Shown: positions 18,258-26,696 of the stretch, piece by piece
Layout: each line of letters begins with the position of its first letter
How positions within the stretch are numbered: the first letter of the stretch is position 1
NCBI GenBank assembly: GCA_031556725.1
Contig: JAVBSL010000009.1
Location: forward strand, 62,001-126,000
Direction of reading: 5' to 3'
DNA length: 64,000 nt
Source of the DNA: UBA935 sp031556725
GTDB lineage: Bacteria > Bacillota > Clostridia > Lachnospirales > Lachnospiraceae
The notes under the pieces: model-generated
Databases searched by the model: none
Told to the model about the DNA's origin: nothing
The model's input: the letters and a program-made list of their open reading frames with translations, nothing else
Program-made: the position numbers and the translations under genes

Positions 18258-19204
18258 GCTTTCATATCCCGTCCATATACAGCTTTTACCCTGCTGATTC
18301 CTTTCTTCTTATTTAAAACAATATATCTGTCAAAAATTGTTTCCATTGCATATTCTTTTTGAAATGCCCTTCCTTTAATATCTTCCAGTGATTCTCCATG
18401 AATCGTTGCCAAAATCTTACTGCCACATTGCAATATCTGACACAGGGCCTTCATATCCTCCCTGCTTCCGATTTCATCTACTGCAATCACTTTCGGTGAC
18501 ATGGAACGAACTAACATCATCATTCCCTGAACCTTCGGACAGGCGTCCAGGATATCCGTGCGTATCCCCACATCATTTTGCGGAATACCCATAAAACAGC
18601 CGGCAATCTCTGATCTTTCATCTACCACCCCCACCTGCATTCCCGCCGCATTCCGGTTGCCATCCGAAACCTGACGGATCAAATCCCGGAGCAAGGTCGT
18701 TTTCCCGCATCCAGGCGGTGCAATAATCAAGGTATTCATAATTTTCGACTCCTCATACAAGAAATCAATCACCGGCTCCGCCGCTCCAATAATCTCATGA
18801 GAAATTCGGATATTCATAAATCGAATATGCTTCATATTCCTGACTTTTCCGTCCTCTTTTTGAATGACCTGCCCCGCCAATCCGATTCGATGCCCTCCCG
18901 GAATGGTAATAAATCCCTGACTGATTTCTTCTTCAAAGGCATATAGCGAATACTTACAAATATACTGTAAAATTTCTTCTATTTCCTCTTCACTGATCCG
19001 CCATGCTCTATCTATCTCATCACAAATCTCCCCTGCTTCACTGATATAATGTTCCTTTCCCCCCAGAACGATCCGCACCGGCCTAAGCACCTGCAGCCTT
19101 ATTTCCTGCAAATCCTCCGCATATCTTGCTGCCTCCCTAAAATGTTCTCGCACCACCGAAGGAAAAATATTTATAACCTCTTCCCGACTGGTCAATTTTC
19201 TCAC
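18227..19204 (-). CDS. spoIIIAA: Stage III sporulation protein AA (ATPase)
   Basis: This is the AAA-type ATPase of the SpoIIIA channel, related to type II/IV secretion ATPases. It has Walker A IIAPPGCGKTTLLRDLIR, a Walker B-like MSPKVIAVDEIG, and ILATIHGESLED. It is the first gene of the spoIIIA operon. The frame starts with GTG at 19204; TTG at 19195 with AGGTGA upstream is a slightly better ribosome-site match. A sigmaE-like promoter lies just upstream. Confidence 0.95.
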   Translation of the reverse strand: MRKLTSREEVINIFPSVVREHFREAARYAEDLQEIRLQVLRPVRIVLGGKEHYISEAGEICDEIDRAWRISEEEIEEILQYICKYSLYAFEEEISQGFITIPGGHRIGLAGQVIQKEDGKVRNMKHIRFMNIRISHEIIGAAEPVIDFLYEESKIMNTLIIAPPGCGKTTLLRDLIRQVSDGNRNAAGMQVGVVDERSEIAGCFMGIPQNDVGIRTDILDACPKVQGMMMLVRSMSPKVIAVDEIGSREDMKALCQILQCGSKILATIHGESLEDIKGRAFQKEYAMETIFDRYIVLNKKKGISRVKAVYGRDMKACFEWQESYY

Positions 19205-19221
19205 CTCTTATCTCTTATCTC

Positions 19222-19250
19222 AATATATGTTTAGTTGTCCAAGTTATGAC
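19222..19250 (-). promoter_or_regulatory. SigmaE-like promoter of the spoIIIA operon
   Basis: On the minus strand GTCATAAC is followed after 13 bp by CATATATT, close to the Bacillus sigmaE pattern of a KMATA-type -35 and CATACA-type -10. It ends 18 bp before spoIIIAA. The spoIIIA operon is a known mother-cell sigmaE target, so position and sequence agree. Confidence 0.5.
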
Positions 19251-19297
19251 CGTAAATTTTGTACACAAAAAAATACAATCTTTTTTTCACCAACATA

Positions 19298-19326
19298 TAG
19301 ACAAATCCAGTTAACCATAGTATTAT
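19298..19326 (+). promoter_or_regulatory. Candidate sigmaA promoter of the glycyl-radical gene
   Basis: TAGACA and TATTAT are separated by 17 bp, with an AT-rich stretch after them, 58 bp before the start codon. The site lies in the divergent gap between spoIIIAA and the plus-strand gene. An alternative -10, TATAAT, overlaps three bases downstream. Confidence 0.4.
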
Positions 19327-19384
19327 AATAGTATAAACAGTAATAATTACTATTATTAATAATAATATAAAAAGGAGATCAAAT

Positions 19385-19633
19385 ATGAAAAACACAAATT
19401 CCGCACAAGTAGATAACTTAGTATCCTTATTAGACGGCTACACCGAAAAAGGCGGCCACCACCTAAACGTCAACGTCCTGAACCGCGACACCCTCCTGGA
19501 TGCCCAAAAGCACCCCGAAAACTACCCCCAGCTAACCGTCCGTGTCAGCGGCTATGCCGTAAACTTCATCAAACTAACCACCGAACAACAAAACGACATA
19601 ATCTCCCGCACCTTCCACGAAACCCTGGCCTAA
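19385..19633 (+). CDS. grcA: Stand-alone glycyl radical domain protein (GrcA/YfiD-like)
   Basis: The 82-residue protein is essentially only the C-terminal glycyl-radical domain of pyruvate formate-lyase: NVNVLNRDTLLDAQKHPENY followed by QLTVRVSGYAVNF, with the radical glycine at residue 56. In E. coli, GrcA (YfiD) replaces the oxygen-cleaved end of PFL and is activated by the PFL-activating enzyme; this one lacks the N-terminal extension of that 127-residue protein. An AAGGAG site precedes the ATG. Codons end strongly in C (AAC, GTC, ACC), unlike most neighbours, which suggests high expression. It is alone on the plus strand with no PFL gene nearby. Confidence 0.88.
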   Translation: MKNTNSAQVDNLVSLLDGYTEKGGHHLNVNVLNRDTLLDAQKHPENYPQLTVRVSGYAVNFIKLTTEQQNDIISRTFHETLA

Positions 19634-19730
19634 AGCCCGAAAATTTTCTTCCAGCAACTTATCACCACCGCCAATATCCTCCCGAAGCCTCAGCACCGCT
19701 CTTCTAAGGCTAAATCCATTAACGTATGGC

Positions 19731-19957
19731 AGCGGCGGCACAGTTAGGGTTATGCGCTGAAGGACTGCCGATACAGGGAATTAATCCTTGTAGTGCACCG
19801 TTGAACAAACAATAGAAATAAAAAAGTACGTCAGTAGCAGACTTCCCTTGTCTGATAATGACGCACTTTTTTAATTTTATTGTTTTTTCTTCGGTGTGCG
19901 AAGGATAATTCCCTGCATCGGCAGTCTTCAGCTCATAACCCTAACTGTGCCGCCGCT
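19731..19957. repeat. Long imperfect inverted repeat IR1 with conserved core
   Basis: The left arm 19731-19833 and right arm 19859-19957 are nearly complementary over about 100 bp. The apex is a CAGAC/GTCTG stem with a 7-base loop and a 4x4 internal loop (GTAG opposite ATAA). It fills the gap between the convergent grcA-like gene and pnp (19634-19974), where I see no gene. The central part (about 19780-19910) closely matches a second element at 60945-61125, whereas the outer arms differ. It may act as a two-way terminator, but the conservation exceeds what that needs. Confidence 0.85.
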
Positions 19958-19974
19958 TCACAACCTAATGCCCC

Positions 19975-22071
19975 CTAGTTTTGAGGAACATCCTTGATGG
20001 AGAAGCTCATGCGGCCCATCTTGTCTTTTCCTAAGCATACTACGGTTACGATATCGCCTAAGGTCAATACATCTTCAACGTGGTTAATACGTTCTTTGGC
20101 AATCTTGGAAATATGAACCATTCCTTCTTTGCCGGGTGCAAATTCAACAAAGGCACCAAAGTCTTTAATACTTACAACAACACCTTTGAAGATTTGTCCT
20201 TCCTTGAAATCAGTGGTAATCGTCTTAATAATATCAATTGCTTTATCCATCATTTCGGCATCAGTACCGCAAACTGCCACTTTACCGTCATCGGTAATAT
20301 CAATCTTAACACCGGTGCGGGCAATAATCTCGTTAATGGTTTTACCGCGCTGTCCGACTACATCACCAATCTTTTCCGGATCGATCTGGATAGCAATAAT
20401 CTTCGGTGCATACTTGCCAACTTCTTCTCTGGGTTTTGCAATACAGGGAATCATAATATCATTTAAGATATAAGTTCTTGCTTCCTTGGTCTTTCTGATT
20501 GCTTCTTCCACAATCGGTCTGGTCAGACCGTGAATCTTAATATCCATCTGAATAGCGGTAATACCATCATGGGTACCGGCTACCTTAAAGTCCATATCGC
20601 CAAAGAAATCTTCCAGGCCCTGGATATCTGTCAAAACGATATAATCATCATCTGTATCTCCGGTTACCAGGCCACAGGAAATACCTGCTACCGGTTTGGT
20701 TATCGGTACACCGGCTGCCATCAGAGACATGGTTGAAGCACAAATGGCTGCCTGTGAAGTAGATCCGTTTGATTCAAAAGTTTCTGATACGGTACGGATT
20801 GCATACGGGAAATCTTCTTCAGTTGGCAGAACCGGAATCAAAGCCTTCTCTGCCAAAGAACCATGACCGATTTCACGGCGTCCGGGTCCTCTGCTGGGTT
20901 TGGTTTCACCCACTGAATAAGAAGGGAAATTATAGTGATGCATATATCTCTTATTTACTTCATTTTCATCCAAACCATCGATTCTTTGCATCTCTGACAT
21001 GGGTGCCAAAGTAGTAATCGTACAAATCTGTGTTTGTCCGCGAGTAAACATTGCCGAACCATGAACTCTGGGAATGAGATCTACTTCTGCAGCCAAATGT
21101 CTGATCTGGGTAATCTCACGACCATCGGGACGTTTGTGATCTTTCAGGATCATCTTACGAACAGTCTTCTTTTCATATTGATAAATTGCTTCGCCTAATA
21201 CTGCCAGCCATTCTTCTTTATCAGCAAAAGCTTCTTCCAGTTTAGCGGTAATATTGCGGATATTTTCTTCACGTACCTGTTTTTCATCAGTAAATACTGC
21301 TTCTTCCATTTCCGCCGGCGGTACGATGCTCTTCATTGCTTCAAACATCTCAGTGGGAATGGCACAGCTTGTATAGGAATGTTTGGGCTTACCTACCTCT
21401 GCTACGATCTGATTAATAAAGGTGATGATGGTTTGATTAATATCATGAGCCATATAAATAGCTTCTAACATCTTATCTTCCGGTACTTCGTTGGCACCGG
21501 CTTCGATCATAATCACTTTATCGCCAGTGGAAGCTACGGTCAGGTTCAAATCACCGTTTTTCCACTGTTCCTGATTAGGGTTAACAATTAGAACACCATC
21601 AACCATACCAATCTGAGTGGTTGCACAGGGACCATCAAAGGGAATATCGGAAATAGAGGTGGCAATAGCTGAACCCAGCATTGCTACAACTTCAGGACGA
21701 CATTCAGGATCTACTGCCATAACGAGATTGTTTAAAGTTACATCGTTGCGGTAGTCCTTAGGGAATAACGGTCTCATGGGACGGTCGATAACACGGCTGG
21801 TCAGAACCGAATTTTCACTTGCTTTACCTTCTCTTTTGTTAAATCCTCCGGGAATTTTACCGACTGCGTACAATTTTTCTTCATATTCTACGCTTAAAGG
21901 GAAAAAGTCAATCCCTTCTCTGGGCTTCTCTGAAGCCGTTGCGGTACAAAGTACCGTTGTTTCGCCATACTGCATAAAAACGCAGCCATTTGCCTGTTTT
22001 CCTACTCTGTCAATATCCATCTTCAGAGTACGTCCGGCAAGTTCCATTGTAAATGTTTTGTAATTACTCAT
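19975..22071 (-). CDS. pnp: Polyribonucleotide nucleotidyltransferase (PNPase)
   Basis: PNPase is the phosphorolytic 3'-5' exoribonuclease of RNA decay. The 698-residue protein contains two RNase PH domains (second with HHYNFPSYSVGETKPSRGPG and GISCGLVTGD), then a KH domain (GDVVGQRGKTINEIIARTG) and a C-terminal S1 domain (GQIFKGVVVSIKDFGAFVEF). It lies downstream of rpsO, the common rpsO-pnp order, with a structured leader between them. Confidence 0.98.
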   Translation of the reverse strand: MSNYKTFTMELAGRTLKMDIDRVGKQANGCVFMQYGETTVLCTATASEKPREGIDFFPLSVEYEEKLYAVGKIPGGFNKREGKASENSVLTSRVIDRPMRPLFPKDYRNDVTLNNLVMAVDPECRPEVVAMLGSAIATSISDIPFDGPCATTQIGMVDGVLIVNPNQEQWKNGDLNLTVASTGDKVIMIEAGANEVPEDKMLEAIYMAHDINQTIITFINQIVAEVGKPKHSYTSCAIPTEMFEAMKSIVPPAEMEEAVFTDEKQVREENIRNITAKLEEAFADKEEWLAVLGEAIYQYEKKTVRKMILKDHKRPDGREITQIRHLAAEVDLIPRVHGSAMFTRGQTQICTITTLAPMSEMQRIDGLDENEVNKRYMHHYNFPSYSVGETKPSRGPGRREIGHGSLAEKALIPVLPTEEDFPYAIRTVSETFESNGSTSQAAICASTMSLMAAGVPITKPVAGISCGLVTGDTDDDYIVLTDIQGLEDFFGDMDFKVAGTHDGITAIQMDIKIHGLTRPIVEEAIRKTKEARTYILNDIMIPCIAKPREEVGKYAPKIIAIQIDPEKIGDVVGQRGKTINEIIARTGVKIDITDDGKVAVCGTDAEMMDKAIDIIKTITTDFKEGQIFKGVVVSIKDFGAFVEFAPGKEGMVHISKIAKERINHVEDVLTLGDIVTVVCLGKDKMGRMSFSIKDVPQN

Positions 22072-22110
22072 TTTCTTCTCCTTTTTTTCTGAAACTATGG
22101 GCAGAAGATG

Positions 22111-22175
22111 TCGAAACTACTGACCCGGACACCTTCCTTCTTACTGCATCACAGATGCCTGTGTCAGTGGTCTCG
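22111..22175 (-). promoter_or_regulatory. Stem-loop in the pnp leader (proximal)
   Basis: In the minus-strand RNA, CGAGACCACTGAC pairs with the segment ending GTCAGTAGTTTCG with one mismatch and one G-U pair, and an inner GCATC/GATGC hairpin sits within. It lies about 40 bp before pnp. PNPase in E. coli controls its own leader after RNase III cuts a similar stem; the same control is inferred here. Confidence 0.5.
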
Positions 22176-22215
22176 ATACACTCCTCTACCCGTAACATTT
22201 TCCTATTGCATAAAG

Positions 22216-22260
22216 AGAAGGCGGAAAGCCGAAATGCCTTCGGCCATTTTTCCACCTTCT
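22216..22260 (-). promoter_or_regulatory. Stem-loop between rpsO and pnp (distal)
   Basis: AGAAGGTGGAAA pairs with TTTCCGCCTTCT in minus-strand RNA (with a U-G pair that would be a mismatch on the plus strand), capped by GCCGAA/TTCGGC. Only a weak T-run follows, so it looks more like an RNA processing or attenuation hairpin than a full terminator. It starts 14 bp after rpsO. Confidence 0.6.
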
Positions 22261-22273
22261 TCTAATTGCCTTA

Positions 22274-22540
22274 TTACTTTCTGATTCCTAATTTACTGAT
22301 CAATTCACGATATCTTTCAATATCCTTATCTTTCAGATAATTCAATAAACCACGTCTCTGACCTACCATCTTCAACATTCCTCGACGAGAATGATGATCC
22401 TTAGGATGAAGTTTTAAGTGCTCGGTAAGCTCCTGAATTCTTGCGGTGAGTACTGCAACCTGCACTTCCGGTGAACCAGTGTCACCTTCACCTCTTGCAT
22501 ACTCATTCATAATTGCTGTTTTCTTTTCTTTCGAAATCAT
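22274..22540 (-). CDS. rpsO: 30S ribosomal protein S15
   Basis: S15 binds the central domain of 16S rRNA early in 30S assembly. The 88-residue protein shows GDTGSPEVQVAVLTARI, LTEHLKLHPKDHHSRRGML and VGQRRGLLNYLKDKD, the full family signature. A clear sigmaA promoter lies upstream. Confidence 0.98.
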   Translation of the reverse strand: MISKEKKTAIMNEYARGEGDTGSPEVQVAVLTARIQELTEHLKLHPKDHHSRRGMLKMVGQRRGLLNYLKDKDIERYRELISKLGIRK

Positions 22541-22629
22541 TGTATTTCCTCCTGTTTTTCAATCGCCCACTACCAAGATTAAGGTCGGAGTGTCCAAAAT
22601 CTGAGTATGGGTTAAAATTTACCTTAACC

Positions 22630-22658
22630 ATCATAACATACCTTTTTCTTTATGTAAA
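22630..22658 (-). promoter_or_regulatory. SigmaA promoter of rpsO
   Basis: On the minus strand TTTACA and TATGAT are spaced by 17 bp, about 90 bp before rpsO. The long leader leaves room for S15 autoregulation, which is known for this gene in other bacteria but not shown here. Confidence 0.6.
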
Positions 22659-22693
22659 TAGTTAATTGGTATATAATTGCTCCATGAAAACCG

Positions 22694-22759
22694 CAAAAAG
22701 AACCTTTCTGTCGGAAAATTCTGTACTTTTGCACAAATAAATCATTCTTATCAGAAAGG
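22694..22759 (-). terminator. Probable terminator after the NlpC/P60 gene
   Basis: CCTTTCTG and CAGAAAGG can pair across a long 41-base loop, and TTCTTTTT follows on the minus strand. It sits between the hydrolase gene and the rpsO promoter. The large loop makes it a weak example. Confidence 0.35.
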
Positions 22760-22769
22760 CTTTATCTCT

Positions 22770-23807
22770 TTAATCGTATAGAACCCGTACAATCTTTGCC
22801 GGCGTTCGATAGTTATAACTGGAAATCTTAATTCCCGTCTTAGGGCTGCTGGCGTGGATAACTTGTCCACCCCCTATATAGAGTGCTACGTGATTAATGG
22901 TTCCGCCCTTCGCATAAAAAATCAAGTCTCCGGCTTTCATATCGGAAGCCGTTATCTTCGTTCCCATCTTCGCCTGGGCCACCGAAGAATGTGGCAGACT
23001 GACACCATATTTCTTAAATACACTTAAGACAAATCCGGAGCAATCCGCTCCTTTCGTCAAACTGACTCCTCCCCAGACATAAGGGTTACCTAAAAACTGT
23101 TTGGCATACTGACAGATATCTACCCTCACATCCGATACACCTTCGCCATACAACAGCTCTGTCATGGTAATGGCTGTGGCCAAATCTGACTTCACTTTTA
23201 CAAATTCACCGGACACATAAACTTCATCATCATCCAGATATACTCTAACCCAACCATCATCCTGCACTTCCACCACATCCAAAATTTCTCCATTGGGAAC
23301 CTGGGTAATCACTTCGCAGTCTGTATTAGGCTCTTCCCGTACCTTTAGTGAATCTGTGGTAACCACTGCAATGGTGGATGCCAGCCCCTGCGCCTTCTTC
23401 ACGGCACCAAAGCCGGTCAGTAAATATTCGGATTTGACATATCCTTCTACCTTACCGGATTTAATATAACTCCAGCCATTCACATCTTCAAGCACTTCAC
23501 AAGCCGCACTCTTCGGAAGCTTTCCTACTAATCGGCCCGATTCATCAGCTTCTTTTCTGACGTTCAGATTATTTTCTTCTACGTTACATATTCCTAGGTT
23601 GGTATATCCAAAGGTTGCTCCTTCAGCCTGAATTGCTGCTTCTTTATATTCCTGTGCTGTAAGCTCCGATTCTAATAAAGAATCAATACCGATGGGATGA
23701 ATAATGGATGCAATACCGGATTCTGCTCCGTGTACCTGGTATGCCGGTGCAAGCAGCATTACTGTCATGCTTCCTATATATACACTAAATAAAAATGTTT
23801 TTTTCAC
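22770..23807 (-). CDS. Secreted SH3b-NlpC/P60 peptidoglycan hydrolase
   Basis: A signal peptide (MKKTFLFSVYIGSMTVMLLA) precedes two bacterial SH3 domains (about residues 70-135 and 145-205) and a C-terminal NlpC/P60 domain (225-345). The catalytic cysteine is in GADCSGFVLSVFKKYGVSL and the histidine in INHVALYIGGGQVIHA. Such enzymes cut the stem peptide of peptidoglycan (gamma-D-Glu-diamino acid bonds); the exact bond is inferred from the family. The start is GTG at 23807 with GGAGG upstream. It stands as its own unit. Confidence 0.93.
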   Translation of the reverse strand: MKKTFLFSVYIGSMTVMLLAPAYQVHGAESGIASIIHPIGIDSLLESELTAQEYKEAAIQAEGATFGYTNLGICNVEENNLNVRKEADESGRLVGKLPKSAACEVLEDVNGWSYIKSGKVEGYVKSEYLLTGFGAVKKAQGLASTIAVVTTDSLKVREEPNTDCEVITQVPNGEILDVVEVQDDGWVRVYLDDDEVYVSGEFVKVKSDLATAITMTELLYGEGVSDVRVDICQYAKQFLGNPYVWGGVSLTKGADCSGFVLSVFKKYGVSLPHSSVAQAKMGTKITASDMKAGDLIFYAKGGTINHVALYIGGGQVIHASSPKTGIKISSYNYRTPAKIVRVLYD

Positions 23808-23894
23808 AATAGCCTCCGAACCTTATATGTTACAAATTTGTTACAATTATGTTATTAATTATAGCAATCGTCCGTCCGGCTGTCAATAAGCAAC

Positions 23895-24818
23895 TCAATT
23901 TTTTCGAAAATATGCTGTCCCTTCCGCAATATCCTTTTCCAATTGTGCTTTCAGCATCTCTAATCCCGCAAATTTCTGCTCTGATCGTTTAAATCCGATT
24001 AACTCTACATTTATTTTTTCACCATATAGATTACCGGTAAAATCATATAAATAGGTTTCTATTCCCAAAACAGGCTGTTCACTCACGGTGGGTTTATATC
24101 CGATATTAGTCAAGCCGTTATACTCACCGTCTTTGGTTTTCACTCTGGCATAATAAACCCCACAGGGTGGTAATACCTTGTCAGCACCCGGAATCAGATT
24201 TACCGTCGGCATTCCTAAAGTCCTTCCTATTTGATTGCCGTATACCACCATGCCCTCCACTTGATAATTTCGTCCCATCAACTGGGCGGCAACCGCCAGA
24301 TTTCCTTTTTCCACTTCTTCTTTAATATAAGTAGAACTGATCTCACGATTTAAATGCATACACTTCTCAATAATCTCTGCCTCATATCCGAATTGTTTTG
24401 ACATGGAAAACAACAAATCACTGTTGCCCTTCCCTTTATCTCCAAATGACAGATCGGAACCGGCACAAATATAATTCATTTTCAACCGCTCACACAAAAT
24501 ATCGCTGATAAAACTTTCGGCCGGAATGGCCGCTGTCTGTTGATTCAGCGGAAAACATATCAGTATATCGATTCCCATTTCCGCAAATAAATTTATCTTT
24601 TCTTCCTTTGAAGTCAGTTCTTTTTGGTCGGTATATCCGAAAAAAACAGATGGCGTGGGGTCAAAGGTAAATACTACACTTACCATCCCTTTTTCCTTCC
24701 GGGCAACAATCCGGCGCAGCAGTTCCTGATGCCCTTTATGGACTCCATCAAATTTACCGATTGCTACAGCTGATTGAGTTTCTATATGTATTTTTTCAAT
24801 ATCCGTAATTATTCTCAT
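23895..24818 (-). CDS. ribF: Bifunctional riboflavin kinase/FAD synthetase
   Basis: The N-terminal nucleotidyltransferase domain (AIGKFDGVHKGHQELLRRIV, with ISSTYIKEEVEKG) makes FAD, and the C-terminal flavokinase domain (GRTLGMPTVNLIP, GVYYARVK, NIGYKPTV) makes FMN. The 307-residue length is normal. It follows truB by 13 bp, the usual truB-ribF pairing at the end of the infB operon. Confidence 0.96.
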   Translation of the reverse strand: MRIITDIEKIHIETQSAVAIGKFDGVHKGHQELLRRIVARKEKGMVSVVFTFDPTPSVFFGYTDQKELTSKEEKINLFAEMGIDILICFPLNQQTAAIPAESFISDILCERLKMNYICAGSDLSFGDKGKGNSDLLFSMSKQFGYEAEIIEKCMHLNREISSTYIKEEVEKGNLAVAAQLMGRNYQVEGMVVYGNQIGRTLGMPTVNLIPGADKVLPPCGVYYARVKTKDGEYNGLTNIGYKPTVSEQPVLGIETYLYDFTGNLYGEKINVELIGFKRSEQKFAGLEMLKAQLEKDIAEGTAYFRKN

Positions 24819-24831
24819 AGCTGCTGCCTTT

Positions 24832-25737
24832 CTATCCTTCGGTTATGAACATTTTTACCGGCCAGAAACACTTTTCCCGAGGATCATACCGGTAAATACC
24901 ATAAAATTTTCCTAAAAAACTATATACACGAACCTCTGCATCCGATGTCAGTGCAGGTCTTTCGGTAATTTGACTGTCACTGATACGATTTCCATTGGCC
25001 AGGAGTTTATGGGAACTTTCCTGCACTACGATCATCGGCAGATGTTCAAACACCTTGTCCACCTTCAAAACAATCTCCGCAATTTTGTTTTGATCTGCTA
25101 ACTGCTGTAATTGTGTCAAAGTATACGCACTGTCAATTGTAAAGTCACCGGATCTGGTACGTTTTAGAGATGCCATGGCTCCGCCGCAGCCTAATGCTGT
25201 GCCGATATCATGACATAATGTCCTGATATAAGTGCCTTTGGAACAGGCCACTCTGATTTCTACCTCGGGTAAATTCATGGACAGGATTTCAATTGCCTCT
25301 ATATGTACCTGCCTTGCTTCCCGCTCCACTTCTTTTCCTGCTCTGGCCAGCTCGTATAACTTTTTCCCATTTACCTTCAAAGCAGAGTACATGGGTGGTA
25401 TCTGATGATATTCCCCCACAAACGATTCTATGGTCCTGGTTACCTCTTCTACAGTTGTCCGTACTACCTTTTCCGCCAATACGCTTCCGGTGGTATCTTG
25501 TGTATCTGTGGTAATCCCCAATCGAAGAATTGCCACATATTCTTTGCTTTTATCCGTCAGCATATCACACAATCTGGTACCGCTTCCCAAACATACAGGA
25601 AGAACCCCTACCGCTGCCGGATCAAGGGTTCCTGTGTGACCTATTTTTTTCTGTTTTAAGATACCGCGCAGCTTTGCCACCACATCATGAGAGGTATAGC
25701 CCGCTTCCTTATATACATTAATTATTCCGTGATACAT
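24832..25737 (-). CDS. truB: tRNA pseudouridine(55) synthase
   Basis: TruB makes pseudouridine 55 in the T-loop of tRNA. Key motifs are INVYKEAGYTSHDVVAKLR, GHTGTLDPAAVGVLPVCLG (catalytic aspartate) and CSKGTYIRTLCHDIG. The 301 residues include a C-terminal PUA-like part. It begins 2 bp after nrnA. Confidence 0.97.
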   Translation of the reverse strand: MYHGIINVYKEAGYTSHDVVAKLRGILKQKKIGHTGTLDPAAVGVLPVCLGSGTRLCDMLTDKSKEYVAILRLGITTDTQDTTGSVLAEKVVRTTVEEVTRTIESFVGEYHQIPPMYSALKVNGKKLYELARAGKEVEREARQVHIEAIEILSMNLPEVEIRVACSKGTYIRTLCHDIGTALGCGGAMASLKRTRSGDFTIDSAYTLTQLQQLADQNKIAEIVLKVDKVFEHLPMIVVQESSHKLLANGNRISDSQITERPALTSDAEVRVYSFLGKFYGIYRYDPREKCFWPVKMFITEG

Positions 25738-25739
25738 AT

Positions 25740-26696
25740 TTACTTTCCATTCAGTTGTTTGTCTATATGTAACGATAAATTATTGGTAATATCGTGAAAG
25801 GTACCGTTCATCGTTGCTCCCGCTGCCCGGATATGACCGCCACCGCCAAAAAAAGCCGCCACTCTTGCCACATCAACAAGGCCTTTGGAGCGCAGACTAA
25901 CCTTATATTCCAAAGTACCGGTCTGATACATAAAAATAGCACATTCCACACCTTTGGTTATCAACAGTTGATTTACAATTCCATCCAGATCTTTTGAAGT
26001 TACCCCATAAAAATCCATGGTTTTTTTATCTAATGCACTGACAATGCATTTCCCCTCCATAAATATGATGCTTTCTAAAACTGCCCGGCCTAAAATCTGA
26101 TTCTGTATGTACGTCTTCTCATAAAAGGTCTCATCAATCAGCTTGGGAAAATCAAACCCAAATGCAATCAGTTCCGCTGCAATTTTTAAGGTTTGGGGAG
26201 AAGTATTGGAATAGTGAAATACTCCCGTGTCATGTATCATGCCGATGTAAAGTGCCTTGGCAATCTCTTTGTCCAATTTCGCAACATCATCGATACAGTC
26301 ATAAATCAATTCACAGGTCGAGCTTGCTTCCGGAACAATATAATTAACATCACCACATCCACTGTTACTGATATGATGGTCAATGTTTATTTTTTTCTTA
26401 GCCCGGTCATAAAAACCTTCCGCAGCGCCCATCCGTTCCTTAACCGTATCCAGAGCAAAAAAAACATCATAGGAATCCACTTCACTTTTAAAATCAGAAT
26501 GAATTTGCGAAATTTGGGCTATGCAGTTAAAAATATCCGCCGGCTCCTCCAAAAAAACATCAATGATTGCTTCCGGGAGCATCTTTTTCAGATACAGATA
26601 TAATCCCATCGCCGCCCCCACACAGTCACCATCCGGTCTGATATGGCCGCTGATACCGATAGTTGCGGCATTTGCTGTTTCCTTTAATATCTTCAT
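25740..26696 (-). CDS. nrnA: DHH/DHHA1 phosphoesterase, NrnA-like oligoribonuclease/pAp phosphatase
   Basis: The 318-residue protein has the DHH motifs GHIRPDGDCVGAAMGL, FALDTV, NIDHHISNSG and the C-terminal DHHA1 motif GGGGHIRAAGA. In Bacillus, NrnA degrades very short RNAs and converts 3'-phosphoadenosine 5'-phosphate to AMP. It overlaps rbfA by 4 bp, in the common rbfA-nrnA-truB order. Confidence 0.93.
   Translation of the reverse strand: MKILKETANAATIGISGHIRPDGDCVGAAMGLYLYLKKMLPEAIIDVFLEEPADIFNCIAQISQIHSDFKSEVDSYDVFFALDTVKERMGAAEGFYDRAKKKINIDHHISNSGCGDVNYIVPEASSTCELIYDCIDDVAKLDKEIAKALYIGMIHDTGVFHYSNTSPQTLKIAAELIAFGFDFPKLIDETFYEKTYIQNQILGRAVLESIIFMEGKCIVSALDKKTMDFYGVTSKDLDGIVNQLLITKGVECAIFMYQTGTLEYKVSLRSKGLVDVARVAAFFGGGGHIRAAGATMNGTFHDITNNLSLHIDKQLNGK

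Noticed and set aside
19731..19957. IR1 as an insertion sequence remnant
   Set aside because: No transposase fragment and no target duplication seen at its ends; a non-autonomous element remains possible and is covered in findings.
22064..22255. 63-codon minus-strand frame between rpsO and pnp
   Set aside because: It covers the stem-loops of the pnp leader and overlaps the pnp start; RNA structure explains the region better.
23808..23894. Possible FMN riboswitch near ribF
   Set aside because: Neither this gap nor the ribF upstream region shows the conserved RFN pattern; ribF is read from the infB operon.
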